From contig NZ_JAUSSN010000014.1 of NCBI RefSeq assembly GCF_030812335.1, positions 1 through 64,000 of the forward strand: 64,000 nt of DNA, in the 5' to 3' direction. Origin of the DNA: Pseudarthrobacter oxydans (lineage in GTDB: Bacteria; Actinomycetota; Actinomycetes; Actinomycetales; Micrococcaceae). Positions 8,056-21,500 of this stretch are shown here, one piece after another; position 1 is the first letter of the stretch; every line of letters begins with the position of its first letter. A program made the translations under genes and the position numbers. A model generated the notes under the pieces. It worked only from the letters and a program-made list of their open reading frames with translations, had not been told where the DNA came from and ran no database searches.

Positions 8056-11000
8056 TCAACTATGGTCCGCCGGCTCACGGTGCGGTACCGGCTCGTCAGC
8101 GACGGGCTTGCTGCGGTTCAGCCTCCAGACCGCCAGCACGATGAGGGCCGCGGCAATGAGGGCCAGCAGTGCGAAGGTGTACTGGCGCATCGCCCACATG
8201 ATGCACACCGCGACTCCTGCCGCACCCCACCAGACGAAAAGCCGTTCGCCGAAGGCCAGCCCGGCCATGAGCACCACGGCCATCAGCGCCAGGACCCACA
8301 GCTGCTGGACCGCATCGCCGCCGAGGATGATCCCCAGCCCGGACAGCGTCAGCAGCCCGGCGCCGCCGGACAACAGCACCCGCCCGGCCCTGCGGTGTCC
8401 CGGCCCGCGGTTCCCGGACGCCAGGCGAAGGGCACCCAGCCCCCCGGCCAGGACCACGTACCACTGCAGCGCCCAGAACACATCGGGCCACTCGGAGCCT
8501 GCCCCGAGTCCGGTGAACAGCACCGCGCGCTGCACCGCCGCCGTCGTGGCGAAAAGTCCCAGTTCCGCTCCGGCCCTGCGGGCTCTCGCCGGCGCTTCGG
8601 CGCAGCAGACCGCGGCGGCGGCGGCCACGAGCGCGGCCCCGGCCCAGGCCGTCTCGTCCCACCGAAGCCCGGCGGCCGCGGCGAGGCCAAGACCCAGGAC
8701 CGCTGCCGACACCAGCGACCAGCGGCGGACCGGATCGGCGGCCAGCGGTTCGCGGCGCAGCCACCGGACGGCATACAGTGCTGCCGCCGCCGGGGCGCAG
8801 CCCGCCAGCCACGGAAGGTAGCTGCCCCAGGCGCCCGGCATGGCGTCCGGTGGCACGGAGGCCGACAGCGTGGCACCGGACAATGTGGCACCAAACAGGG
8901 CCGCCGCGACGGCCGGCACGTAGAGCGCCGGCCACCGTTCCAGGTGCGACGCCGCGAAGCAGACCGCTGCCAGCGCCAGGACCGACGCCCCGGTCAGCCA
9001 GTCAGCGGCGCGCGGAGCCAGCACCAGGGCGGTCAGGACGAAAGCGCCGGAAGCCGCCAGCCAGAGCCAGCGTTCGACGTCGGCCCGCGCGTTCCGCCGG
9101 AAACGCAGCCCCGCGGCGGTGGCGGCCAGGGACAGCACAAGCAGCATCACCACGACCCCGTCGTGGCTGAGGACCGGCTGGTCCAGCAGACCGCCGGCTG
9201 AGGTGCCGCCGTCGAACGGCACCAGCGGCCCCAGCGCCACGGTGCCGAACACGGCGGCATAGACCGCCAGGTAGGCCGCCCCGCGGGCCGCAAAGACCCG
9301 GCTGGCCACGGCTGCGGAGACCAGCAGCAGGGCCGCGTGCAGCACGATGACCCAGCGGCCGCCGTCGTCCGGCGCTGCCGCCAGGTAGCCGAGCGGAAGC
9401 ACTGTCTGGGCCGCGAGCGTGATCCACACCGCCGCCTGCTGGAAGGGGACTTCCGTCAGGCGGTGCCGCATGAGCCAGCGGATCACGTGCTGGGCGGCCA
9501 GGACCAGCCCGAGGGTCACCGAGACGGCGGTGGCCGAGACCGTCAGGTCGTAGCTCAGGACCAGCGCCAGGGCCAGGGTCAGTACCCGGGCGGATGCGAA
9601 GTAGCCGCCCTTGGCCGTGCGCGAGGTGGCGGCCACCACCATCGCGGCGCTGAAGACGGCAAAGATGCCCAGCACCAGCTCGACGTCGAGCGCCGAACCC
9701 GCACGGGCCAGCAGCAGCACCGCCAGTGCCGCCGGGGCAAACACCGCCGTGCGCGGGCGGGTTCGCAGCACCAACCCCGCCGCCGCCGCGCCGAGGGCGA
9801 TCACGACGACGGCAGCGGTCAGCTGCCAGCCACCGGCCGGCTGCGGCTGGAGGCCGGATGCCGTGAGACCGGCCAGTGCGACGGCCTGCAGCATCAGCAC
9901 CGCGGCGGCGTCGGCGACCACGCCGTCGGGAGCCCGGCGCCTGAGCTCTGCCAGCAGGGGGAACGCCAGCTGCAGGCCCAGCACCAGCACCGCCAGTGAA
10001 GCACCCATGAGTTCCTCGCCGCCGATCATCAGCGGACCGGTCTCCTGCCGCAGCTGCTGGAAACCCGTCAGGACCAGGACGGTGCCGGTCCCCCGGGCCA
10101 TCCACCAGTAGCTCCACCGCTGCTGCAGGGCACCGCGACGCAGCGCCGTTGCCACGAGGTAGAGCACGGTCAGGGCCAGGCTGGCGTTGGCGCTCCGGAG
10201 CGAGACGCCGGTCAGCGCCAGGCCGGCCAGCGCCGCCGCCATGCCCAGGGGCAGCAGTTCGCGGACCCCGGACCGCCAGGGAGTCCCTGCCGCAGCTTCC
10301 CCGGAGAGGGCCCAGCCGATGCCCAGGGACGTGAGGAGCTGGAGCACGACGGCGGCGCCGGCGAGCGTCCGTCCCGGCGAGTCGTCCACGACGGCCAGCG
10401 CGGCGAGGACCGGGAGTGCCGCCAGGGAGAAGACCGCCAGGCTCGAGTCCGGGGCCAGCGACGGCACGCCCGCACGGACCAGGGCTGCCGTGGCGAGCTG
10501 CTGCGCCACGAGCGCCAGCAGGAAAGCGGAGAGCACCGGAACAGCGCTGCCGCCCGTCATGGCCGCGGCCACCGCGGGAACGGCCAGCGTGGCTGCGATG
10601 CGGGCGGCGAGCACGAACTGCCGGCGCAGGGGCTCCGCCGGGGGCAGGGAGCGCACGGCCCAGAACAGCGCGACCAGCAACAGGAACACGGCCGGGCTCC
10701 AGACGCCGGCGCGGCCGCCGAATGCCGCAACCACCAGAAGGGCTGCCACGGGGGCCCCTTCCGCCATCCCTTCCAGGCCCACGGCGAGGGCCATGCCGGT
10801 GAGCAACGCCAGCAGCAGCGGCAGCCACACCGGGATGTCGACGGTGGGGGCGATGGCGGGGTCGACGGTGTTAGTGAACAGGGTGGCCGCGCCCCACAGC
10901 AGGGTCAGGAGCAGTTGCAGTCCGAAGGTGCCGAGGGCGTCGGCCCGCCGGCGGCCGGCGGAGCCCAGCAGGGCGGCCGGAACCAGCGTCAGTCCGGACG

Positions 11001-12255
11001 CCAGCAGCACGGACTGGAGGGCCGCCAGCACGAGGGCGGTCAGCACCATCCACGGCAGGCTGTCGCTCGACGCCCAGACCGCGGCCGCCGCCGCCACGGT
11101 AAGGCTGACCCGGGCGCCGTAGTACTGGCCGACCCGGAACCGGCTCTGCGGGAGCGCCGCCATCAGGGCGAAGTACGTTCCACACAGGAACATCATGAAC
11201 GCGTACTCGCCCCTGCCGAGCAGCATCGGAAGGAAGGTCGCAGCGGCTGCGACGGCGGGGACCACGAACGGGTGCAGGTCCATCAGCGGTTTGACGAACA
11301 CCGACGGCATCCAGCGCGGACGCGTCAGCGCCAGCAGGGTCAGGACGACCGCGATGGCGATCAGCGCCGCGAAGTACCAGAGCACGGCTCCGCCCACGAC
11401 CGAAATCCCGGACCACGCCGTCGACACGACAAAAGTCAGGGACAGGTAGGCGAGAACCCTGCTGTCCATCCGGACGGCGGCGGCAACGTAGGCCACAGTG
11501 CCGATGAACGAGGTGACCAGCCAGGCGGCGGGGCCGTCGGGCAGGGTGAAGTTGTACATGGCCAGGCCGGCCACCGGGATCAGGGCCAGGCCGGTTCCGG
11601 CGAAGGCGACGGCGGCCGGCCGGAGCCGCGGGGCCCTCGCATGCAGGACCAGACCGCCGGCATAGAACAGCGCGGTGATGGCGACAACGCCGGCGAAGCG
11701 GAGGACTGCCGGGAGGCCGGTGCCGATGAACAGGGCACCGGCAGCCACCAGCAGGAGGCTGGCGACGTAGAGGGTGATGTTGATGTTCTGCCGGTCCCGT
11801 TTCTCCTTTCGGGCAGCCCGGTCCGCGGCGGACTCCCGCGGAGCAGGGGCCGGAGCCACCTGCGCCGGAGCCGGCCGCTGCGCGGGCAGGGGCCAGCGCT
11901 GATCGTGCGCTGCCGGCGGGAGCGTCGATGTTGGCTCGTACGGAAACGCGCCGGCATGCCGGACCGGCGGTGTTGGCCGGCCTGGCGGGTTCAGCGGTGG
12001 AGCCGCCAGCGGCACCGGCGCGGCAGGCGGTGGAGCCGCTGCCGCCGCCGGCGGGATGGTCGACGCCCCCGTCTCCCGGGCGGTCTGGCCGTCCCGCCAG
12101 CCCTGGAGGTGCCCGGCGCGAAAGCCGGCCGCGAAGGCCTGGCTGTTCGCGTCAGCGTGGTGCCGGCGTTCCCGCGCCCTCCCCCTGCGGAGGCCCAGCA
12201 CTAAGGCGACCGCAACCAGGAGTATTGCCAGCAGGGGGTGGACAGCGGTCGACAT
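8056..12255 (-). CDS. Giant polytopic membrane protein of unknown function, 1399 aa
   Basis: I do not recognise a characterised homologue. The protein starts with a membrane anchor (about residues 7-24), then a charged stretch and a Pro/Ala-rich linker to about residue 150. A short basic segment (RAARKEKRDRQN) follows, and from there nearly the whole remainder is a succession of hydrophobic helices separated by short Arg-rich turns, by eye well over 30. The first helix pair (LYVASLLLVAAGALFIGTG) resembles the DUF2157/DUF2339 style of multi-helix proteins, a weak resemblance only. The start at 12255 is chosen because AGAAGGA lies 6 nt upstream. It ends with a short hydrophilic tail. It sits alone between tuf and the GH1 gene. 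Confidence 0.85.
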   Translation of the reverse strand: MSTAVHPLLAILLVAVALVLGLRRGRARERRHHADANSQAFAAGFRAGHLQGWRDGQTARETGASTIPPAAAAAPPPAAPVPLAAPPLNPPGRPTPPVRHAGAFPYEPTSTLPPAAHDQRWPLPAQRPAPAQVAPAPAPRESAADRAARKEKRDRQNINITLYVASLLLVAAGALFIGTGLPAVLRFAGVVAITALFYAGGLVLHARAPRLRPAAVAFAGTGLALIPVAGLAMYNFTLPDGPAAWLVTSFIGTVAYVAAAVRMDSRVLAYLSLTFVVSTAWSGISVVGGAVLWYFAALIAIAVVLTLLALTRPRWMPSVFVKPLMDLHPFVVPAVAAAATFLPMLLGRGEYAFMMFLCGTYFALMAALPQSRFRVGQYYGARVSLTVAAAAAVWASSDSLPWMVLTALVLAALQSVLLASGLTLVPAALLGSAGRRRADALGTFGLQLLLTLLWGAATLFTNTVDPAIAPTVDIPVWLPLLLALLTGMALAVGLEGMAEGAPVAALLVVAAFGGRAGVWSPAVFLLLVALFWAVRSLPPAEPLRRQFVLAARIAATLAVPAVAAAMTGGSAVPVLSAFLLALVAQQLATAALVRAGVPSLAPDSSLAVFSLAALPVLAALAVVDDSPGRTLAGAAVVLQLLTSLGIGWALSGEAAAGTPWRSGVRELLPLGMAAALAGLALTGVSLRSANASLALTVLYLVATALRRGALQQRWSYWWMARGTGTVLVLTGFQQLRQETGPLMIGGEELMGASLAVLVLGLQLAFPLLAELRRRAPDGVVADAAAVLMLQAVALAGLTASGLQPQPAGGWQLTAAVVVIALGAAAAGLVLRTRPRTAVFAPAALAVLLLARAGSALDVELVLGIFAVFSAAMVVAATSRTAKGGYFASARVLTLALALVLSYDLTVSATAVSVTLGLVLAAQHVIRWLMRHRLTEVPFQQAAVWITLAAQTVLPLGYLAAAPDDGGRWVIVLHAALLLVSAAVASRVFAARGAAYLAVYAAVFGTVALGPLVPFDGGTSAGGLLDQPVLSHDGVVVMLLVLSLAATAAGLRFRRNARADVERWLWLAASGAFVLTALVLAPRAADWLTGASVLALAAVCFAASHLERWPALYVPAVAAALFGATLSGATLSASVPPDAMPGAWGSYLPWLAGCAPAAAALYAVRWLRREPLAADPVRRWSLVSAAVLGLGLAAAAGLRWDETAWAGAALVAAAAAVCCAEAPARARRAGAELGLFATTAAVQRAVLFTGLGAGSEWPDVFWALQWYVVLAGGLGALRLASGNRGPGHRRAGRVLLSGGAGLLTLSGLGIILGGDAVQQLWVLALMAVVLMAGLAFGERLFVWWGAAGVAVCIMWAMRQYTFALLALIAAALIVLAVWRLNRSKPVADEPVPHREPADHS

Positions 12256-12591
12256 GGATATCCTTCTGACTCCGGCTGACAGTACTCGCCCAGCTCCCAT
12301 TAAATCCAATGACTAGATAAAATATAGCACTGGTGGGCGTTCAGCGGAGCCCTGTCCACAGGGCCCGTTCCCAGGACCGGGGATCCTCCACATCGTCCGC
12401 GCGGGTTCAAGCGGCGGATCTTCGCCCAGCCCGGAAGGGGCCTTGGTCCCGCCGCCGGGCAGGGACCCGGGGCAGGCACCCGGAGAACAAAAAGGAACAG
12501 CCCCGCTGCGAGTGCAGCGGGGCTGTTCCTTGCTTCACGGGGGCCGTCAGACGGCCGACCCGATCAGAGGTCTAACTCAGATCAGCAAGTA
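12256..12591. other. Intergenic region between giant membrane gene and tuf
   Basis: These 336 bp hold the upstream region of the minus-strand giant membrane gene (AT-rich TAGATAAAATATAGCA at about 12313-12328, the most promoter-like part) and the tuf terminator at 12492-12531. Nothing else is recognised. Confidence 0.5.
12492..12531 (-). terminator. Strong intrinsic terminator after tuf
   Basis: A perfect 18-bp stem, AAGGAACAGCCCCGCTGC (12492-12509) against its exact complement (12514-12531), has a GAGT loop. On the minus strand the stem runs into TTTTTG, giving the U-tract. It lies 60 nt after the tuf stop codon and closes the str operon. Confidence 0.92.
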
Positions 12592-13782
12592 TTACTTGAG
12601 GATCTTGGTAACGCGTCCCGAACCAACGGTGCGGCCGCCTTCGCGGATAGCGAAGCCGAGGCCCTCTTCCATGGCGATGGGCTGGATGAGCGCAACGGTC
12701 ATCTCAGTGTTGTCGCCAGGCATAACCATTTCCGTGCCTTCCGGCAGGGTGATAACGCCGGTTACGTCCGTGGTGCGGAAGTAGAACTGCGGGCGGTAGT
12801 TGGAGTAGAACGGGTTGTGACGGCCGCCTTCGTCCTTGGAGAGGATGTAGACGTTAGCCTCGAAGTCGGTGTGCGGGGTGATGGAACCCGGCTTGACGAC
12901 AACCTGGCCACGCTCGACATCGTCGCGCTTCAGACCGCGGAGCAGGAGGCCACAGTTCTCGCCGGCCCATGCTTCGTCGAGCTGCTTGTGGAACATCTCG
13001 ATACCGGTAACCGTGGTCTTCTGGACCGGGCGGATGCCGACGATCTCGACCTCGGAGTTGATGGCGAGGGTTCCACGCTCGGCGCGGCCCGTAACAACGG
13101 TGCCACGGCCGGTGATCGTGAAGACATCTTCGATCGGCATCAGGAACGGCTTGTCGCGGTCACGTACCGGGTCCGGCACAGAGTTGTCGACAGCTTCCAT
13201 GAGGTCCTCGACGGACTTGACCCAAACCGGGTCGCCTTCGAGAGCCTTCAGACCGGAAACGCGAACGACCGGAGCCTCATCGCCATCGAAGCCCTGAGCC
13301 GAAAGCAGCTCGCGAACTTCCATTTCGACGAGGTCGAGGAGCTCTTCGTCATCGACCATGTCCGACTTGTTGAGTGCGACCAGCAGGTAGGGGACACCAA
13401 CCTGGCGGGCGAGCAGGACGTGCTCGCGGGTCTGAGCCATCGGGCCGTCAGTGGCGGCAACCACGAGGATTGCACCGTCCATCTGTGCAGCGCCGGTGAT
13501 CATGTTCTTGATGTAGTCAGCGTGACCCGGAGCGTCTACGTGTGCGTAGTGGCGCTTCTCGGTCTGGTACTCAACGTGGGAGATGTTGATGGTAATGCCG
13601 CGCTGACGCTCTTCGGGAGCAGAGTCAATGGACGCGAAGTCGCGCTGCTCGTTGAGTGTCGGGTACTTGTCGTACAGCACCTTGGAAATCGCGGCCGTCA
13701 GCGTCGTCTTACCGTGGTCAACGTGACCAATGGTGCCGATGTTGACGTGCGGCTTAGTCCGCTCGAACTTTGCCTTTGCCAC
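12592..13782 (-). CDS. tuf: Elongation factor Tu
   Basis: This 396-residue EF-Tu delivers aminoacyl-tRNA to the ribosome. The GTPase motifs are present: P-loop GHVDHGKT (19-26), DAPGHADY (switch II) and NKSD, followed by the two beta-barrel domains. The start is GTG with a strong CTAGGAGGAA sequence 3-12 nt upstream. It is the last gene of the str cluster, separated from fusA by 259 bp, which suggests a promoter of its own in addition to read-through. It ends at a strong terminator. Confidence 0.98.
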   Translation of the reverse strand: MAKAKFERTKPHVNIGTIGHVDHGKTTLTAAISKVLYDKYPTLNEQRDFASIDSAPEERQRGITINISHVEYQTEKRHYAHVDAPGHADYIKNMITGAAQMDGAILVVAATDGPMAQTREHVLLARQVGVPYLLVALNKSDMVDDEELLDLVEMEVRELLSAQGFDGDEAPVVRVSGLKALEGDPVWVKSVEDLMEAVDNSVPDPVRDRDKPFLMPIEDVFTITGRGTVVTGRAERGTLAINSEVEIVGIRPVQKTTVTGIEMFHKQLDEAWAGENCGLLLRGLKRDDVERGQVVVKPGSITPHTDFEANVYILSKDEGGRHNPFYSNYRPQFYFRTTDVTGVITLPEGTEMVMPGDNTEMTVALIQPIAMEEGLGFAIREGGRTVGSGRVTKILK

Positions 13783-13981
13783 AGGTTCCTCCTAGAACGT
13801 TTTCAAATGACTTACCCTTCGACCGCGCTTATCGCGGCGAAACTTCAGTAAGTCTACTTGGGGGGCTTTGGATTGATGAAATTGCAGATTCAGGAACTAA
13901 TACTAGTCCCTCGACTCTGTCGGTGCAGATGGCCGCCCGGCCTGCCCGGAAAAGCGGCTGACCGGAACCGGCCACCTGCAC

Positions 13982-14013
13982 CGGGTGTATCTCCGTTGAC
14001 GGAGACGCACCCG
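13982..14013 (-). other. Hairpin between fusA and tuf
   Basis: CGGGTG-ta-TCTCCG (13982-13995) can pair with CGGAGA-cg-CACCCG (14000-14013) around TTGA. It lies 28 nt past the fusA stop codon. There is no T-run, so it may attenuate or process the fusA-tuf transcript rather than end it. The rest of the fusA-tuf gap (13783-14041) is comparatively AT-rich and probably carries the tuf promoter. Confidence 0.4.
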
Positions 14014-14041
14014 AGTTTGTCCCTGCGAGAGCCTTTGGAGG

Positions 14042-16156
14042 CTACTCGCCGCGGGTCTTCTGGATGATCTCGTCGGCGAATGCCTTCGGGACCTCGGCGT
14101 AGCTGTGGAACGTCATGGAGTACACAGCGCGGCCCTGGGTCTTCGAGCGCAGGTCACCGATGTAGCCGAACATGCCGGACAGCGGGACGTGCGCACGGAT
14201 GACCTTGACGCCCTGGGCATCTTCCATGGACTGCATCTGGCCACGGCGGGAGTTGAGGTCACCGATAACTTCACCCATGTATTCCTCAGGGGTGCGGACC
14301 TCGACATCCATCAGCGGTTCGAGCAGGATGGGGTTCGCCTTGCGTGCGGCTTCCTTGAAAGCCATACGGCCGGCGATCTTGAACGCCATTTCCGAGGAGT
14401 CAACATCGTGGTACGCGCCGTCAATCAGCGTGGCCTTGATGCCGACAACCGGGTATCCGGCGAGGACGCCGTCGTTCAGCGCATCCTGGATACCGGCGTC
14501 AACCGAGGGGATGTATTCGCGCGGAATACGTCCACCGGTGACCTTGTTCGAGAACTCGTACAGCTCGCCCTCGGACGTGTCCAGCGGCTCGATCGCGATC
14601 TGGATCTTTGCGAACTGGCCGGAACCACCGGTCTGCTTCTTGTGCGTGTAGTCGTGACGCTCTACAGCACGCTTGATGGTTTCACGGTAGGCAACCTGGG
14701 GCTTGCCCACGTTTGCCTCGACCTTGAATTCGCGGCGCATGCGGTCCACCAGGATGTCCAGGTGGAGCTCGCCCATGCCGGCGATGATGGTCTGGCCGGT
14801 GTCCTCGTTGAGGGAGACCTGGAAGGTCGGGTCCTCAGCGGAGAGCTTCTGGATGGCCGTGGAGAGCTTCTCCTGGTCACCCTTGGTGTTCGGCTCGATC
14901 GCAACGGAGATCACGGGCTCCGGGAAGCTCATGGACTCCAGGACGATCTGGTTGCTGGGATCACACAGGGTGTCGCCCGTGGTGGTGTCCTTCAGGCCGA
15001 TCGCTGCGTAGATGTGGCCAGCGGTAGCGCCGTCAACGGGCATTTCCTTGTTGGCGTGCATCTGGAACAGCTTGCCGATGCGCTCCTTCTTGCCCTTGGT
15101 GGAGTTGACCACCTGGGAGCCTGCTTCCACGTGACCGGAGTACACGCGGATGAAGGTGAGCTGACCGAAGAACGGGTGCGTAGCAATCTTGAACGCCAGA
15201 GCCGAGAACGGCTCCTCGGAGGACGGCTTGCGCGTCAGTTGCTTCTCTTCGTCGCGGGGATCGAGACCGATCATCGGCGGGACGTCGAGCGGGTTCGGCA
15301 GGTAATCCACGACGGCGTCAAGCATCGGCTGGACGCCGCGGTTCTTGAACGCGGAGCCACAGAAGACCGGGTAGAGCTCGGAGTTGATCGTCATCTTGCG
15401 GATGCCGGCCTTGAGCTCCTCTTCGGTGATTTCTTCACCTTCGAGGTACTTCTCCATGAGCTCTTCGGAGGACTCTGCAACGGTCTCGATGAGGGTTGCT
15501 CGGTACTCCTCGGCCTTTTCCTTGAGGTCAGCCGGGATCTCCTGGATCTCGTACTTGGCACCCATGGTGACGTCACCCTTGGAGTCGCCGGGCCAGACCA
15601 GTGCGCGCATGTAAAGCAGGTCGACGACGCCGATGAAGTCGTTCTCGGCGCCGATCGGCAGCTGCATGACGAGCGGCTTGGCACCGAGGCGGCTGATGAT
15701 GGTGTCGACGGTGAAGTAGAAGTCAGCGCCGAGCTTGTCCATCTTGTTGACGAAGCAGATGCGCGGGACGTTGTACTTGTCAGCCTGGCGCCAGACAGTC
15801 TCAGACTGCGGCTCCACGCCTTCCTTGCCGTCGAACACGGCAACTGCACCGTCGAGGACGCGCAGGGAGCGCTCAACCTCAACCGTGAAGTCCACGTGGC
15901 CGGGGGTGTCGATGATGTTGATCTGGTTGTTTTCCCAGAAGCAGGTCACGGCGGCAGACGTGATGGTGATGCCGCGTTCCTTTTCCTGTTCCATCCAGTC
16001 AGTCGTCGAAGCGCCGTCGTGCGTTTCGCCGATCTTGTGGTTCACACCCGTGTAGAACAGGATGCGCTCGGTAGTAGTGGTCTTGCCGGCATCAATGTGG
16101 GCCATGATGCCGATATTGCGGACCTTGCTAAGGTCGGTAAGCACGTCCTGTGCCAC
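14042..16156 (-). CDS. fusA: Elongation factor G
   Basis: This 704-residue EF-G drives translocation and, with RRF, ribosome recycling. GTPase motifs AHIDAGKT (19-26), DTPGHVDF and NKMDKLGAD are intact; the C-terminal domains include the PLMDVEVRTPEEYMGEV segment typical of domain V. I choose the GTG at 16156 because AGGGAGA precedes it at good spacing and the product then starts MAQDVLTDLSKVRNIG. A longer in-frame ATG 27 nt upstream has no such signal. It follows rpsG by 69 nt. Confidence 0.98.
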   Translation of the reverse strand: MAQDVLTDLSKVRNIGIMAHIDAGKTTTTERILFYTGVNHKIGETHDGASTTDWMEQEKERGITITSAAVTCFWENNQINIIDTPGHVDFTVEVERSLRVLDGAVAVFDGKEGVEPQSETVWRQADKYNVPRICFVNKMDKLGADFYFTVDTIISRLGAKPLVMQLPIGAENDFIGVVDLLYMRALVWPGDSKGDVTMGAKYEIQEIPADLKEKAEEYRATLIETVAESSEELMEKYLEGEEITEEELKAGIRKMTINSELYPVFCGSAFKNRGVQPMLDAVVDYLPNPLDVPPMIGLDPRDEEKQLTRKPSSEEPFSALAFKIATHPFFGQLTFIRVYSGHVEAGSQVVNSTKGKKERIGKLFQMHANKEMPVDGATAGHIYAAIGLKDTTTGDTLCDPSNQIVLESMSFPEPVISVAIEPNTKGDQEKLSTAIQKLSAEDPTFQVSLNEDTGQTIIAGMGELHLDILVDRMRREFKVEANVGKPQVAYRETIKRAVERHDYTHKKQTGGSGQFAKIQIAIEPLDTSEGELYEFSNKVTGGRIPREYIPSVDAGIQDALNDGVLAGYPVVGIKATLIDGAYHDVDSSEMAFKIAGRMAFKEAARKANPILLEPLMDVEVRTPEEYMGEVIGDLNSRRGQMQSMEDAQGVKVIRAHVPLSGMFGYIGDLRSKTQGRAVYSMTFHSYAEVPKAFADEIIQKTRGE

Positions 16157-16225
16157 GGTGTCTCCCTTTCGGATGAACTGCACGTTCGCCGCCGGTTCTG
16201 TAGAGCCGGCGGCGTCCGGGAAGTA

Positions 16226-16696
16226 TTACCAGCGGTAGTGTGCGAAGGCCTTGTTGGACTCGGCCATCTTGTGGGTGTCTTCGCGACGCTTCACAGCGGC
16301 ACCGAGACCGTTGGAGGCATCCAGAATCTCGTTCTGGAGGCGCTCGGTCATGGTCTTCTCGCGGCGGGCCTTGGAGTAGCCAACCAGCCAGCGCAGGGCG
16401 AGTGCGGTGGAGCGGCCCGGCTTGACCTCAACCGGAACCTGGTAGGTGGCGCCACCGACACGGCGGGAGCGGACCTCGAGGGAAGGCTTGACGTTCTCCA
16501 TGGCCTTCTTGAGGGCTGCAACCGGGTCGCCGCCGGACTTGGCACGAGCACCTTCGAGTGCACCGTAAACGATGCGCTCTGCGGTGGACTTCTTGCCGTC
16601 AACGAGCACCTTGTTGATCAGCTGGGTGACCAGCGGGGAGCCGTAAACGGGATCTAGAACTAGCGGCCGCTTGGGGGCCGGACCCTTGCGAGGCAT
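16226..16696 (-). CDS. rpsG: 30S ribosomal protein S7
   Basis: This 156-residue S7 initiates assembly of the small-subunit head. It starts MPRKGPAPKRPLVLDPVYGS, contains RRVGGATYQVPVEV and ALRWLVGYSKARREK, and ends with the tRNA-contacting DTHKMAESNKAFAHYRW. Its ATG begins 1 nt after the rpsL stop codon, so the pair is tightly coupled. Length is standard. Confidence 0.98.
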   Translation of the reverse strand: MPRKGPAPKRPLVLDPVYGSPLVTQLINKVLVDGKKSTAERIVYGALEGARAKSGGDPVAALKKAMENVKPSLEVRSRRVGGATYQVPVEVKPGRSTALALRWLVGYSKARREKTMTERLQNEILDASNGLGAAVKRREDTHKMAESNKAFAHYRW

Positions 16697-16697
16697 A

Positions 16698-17072
16698 TTA
16701 CTTCTTCTCCATCTTTGCGCCGTAGCGGCTACGAGCCTGCTTACGGTTCTTGACACCCTGGGTATCGAGGGCGCCACGGACGATCTTGTAACGGACACCC
16801 GGAAGGTCCTTAACGCGGCCGCCACGGACGAGCACAATGGAGTGCTCCTGCAGGTTGTGGCCTACACCGGGGATGTACGCGGTGACTTCAACGCCGCCGT
16901 TGAGGCGCACACGTGCAACCTTACGCAGAGCCGAGTTCGGCTTCTTCGGGGTCGTCGTGTACACGCGGGTGCAAACACCGCGGCGCATCGGGCTGCCGTT
17001 AAGCGCGGGGGCCTTGGTCTTCTTGACCTTAGGCGTGCGGCCCTTGCGGACCAGCTGGTTAATCGTAGGCAC
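16698..17072 (-). CDS. rpsL: 30S ribosomal protein S12
   Basis: This 124-residue S12 lies at the decoding centre. It starts MPTINQLVRKGRTPKVKK. The two sites where streptomycin resistance arises, K43 in TPKKPNSALR and K88 in GRVKDLPGVRY, are both lysine, so the allele looks drug-sensitive. It is the first gene of the str operon; the promoter should lie in the 340 bp upstream. Confidence 0.98.
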   Translation of the reverse strand: MPTINQLVRKGRTPKVKKTKAPALNGSPMRRGVCTRVYTTTPKKPNSALRKVARVRLNGGVEVTAYIPGVGHNLQEHSIVLVRGGRVKDLPGVRYKIVRGALDTQGVKNRKQARSRYGAKMEKK

Positions 17073-17412
17073 TCTCGTGTTCTCCGTTTTATCCGGAGCG
17101 GCCGTTGGCAGCCGCTCTCTTGTCGCTGCGCCCCGCCGCTCGAGCTTTGAAGTTCTCTCCAGAGCAGCTGAGGCGAAGCCTTAATAGTCGGACCGCACGC
17201 CGGGGCCCACGGACTTTCATCCTGAACTGCCCCTAGGCATGCGAAAATGTGGCATACGTTGCACAAGAACCCTGCAAACCGGAAACGTCGACCTGGTTCA
17301 GCCTTTCAGCTTCTACCGGCGCACTCATCCACTGCCACGATAACAATTAGTCTCAAGTCTAACACGGACGGGTCCCGGCCCTTAATCGGCGCGGAACCAT
17401 GCCCCCTCCTCC

Positions 17413-17478
17413 CCCATCGGTTGCTCCGGTACCGCCCTTATGGGGCTCCAAAAGGGCGGTACCGGAGCAGTCGATGGG
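17413..17478. repeat. Long imperfect palindrome downstream of rpoC
   Basis: GCTCCGGTACCGCCCTT (17423-17439) is followed by 12 nt and then its exact complement (17452-17468). The outer arms CCCATCG (17413-17419) and CGATGGG (17472-17478) extend the pairing to 24 bp with a 3-nt internal loop on each side. It contains KpnI-like GGTACC centres in each arm. It may be a second terminator after rpoC or a protein-binding cruciform. Confidence 0.75.
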
Positions 17479-17485
17479 TTAAAGG

Positions 17486-17519
17486 GGATGGTCCCCCACC
17501 TTGCGGTGCGGGACCATCC
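17486..17519 (-). terminator. Hairpin terminator after rpoC
   Basis: GGATGGTCCC (17486-17495) pairs with GGGACCATCC (17510-17519), extended inside by CACC/GGTG around TTGC. It lies 17 nt past the rpoC stop codon. On the minus strand it is followed by CCTTTAACC, a weak T-run. Confidence 0.75.
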
Positions 17520-17536
17520 TTGGGAAAGCTACCTGT

Positions 17537-21436
<3,900 letters not shown>

Positions 21437-21500
21437 ATGGTCCCTGTTCTCTCTTGTTCTCTAAATTCTGAAGTCTTGGGTTACGGGAAGAGGGAGGGGC

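Larger units (their letters stand above)
17073..17536. other. rpsL upstream region and rpoC downstream hairpins
   Basis: The 464 bp between rpsL and rpoC contain, on the minus strand, the str operon leader. Its AT-richer part is 17220-17400; a possible -35 TTGCAG with TATGCC 15 nt later lies at about 17250-17276, but I am not confident in it. The rpoC end contributes two hairpins, annotated separately. Nothing else is seen. Confidence 0.45.

Noticed and set aside
8062..12204. Several 200-430-codon frames on the plus strand inside the giant membrane gene
   Set aside because: Compositionally biased shadows. The minus frame gives a continuous, coherent membrane protein with a good ribosome-binding site.
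14105..16657. 850-codon open frame on the plus strand opposite fusA-rpsG
   Set aside because: Antisense shadow of EF-G, made possible by high GC. The fusA frame has all functional motifs.
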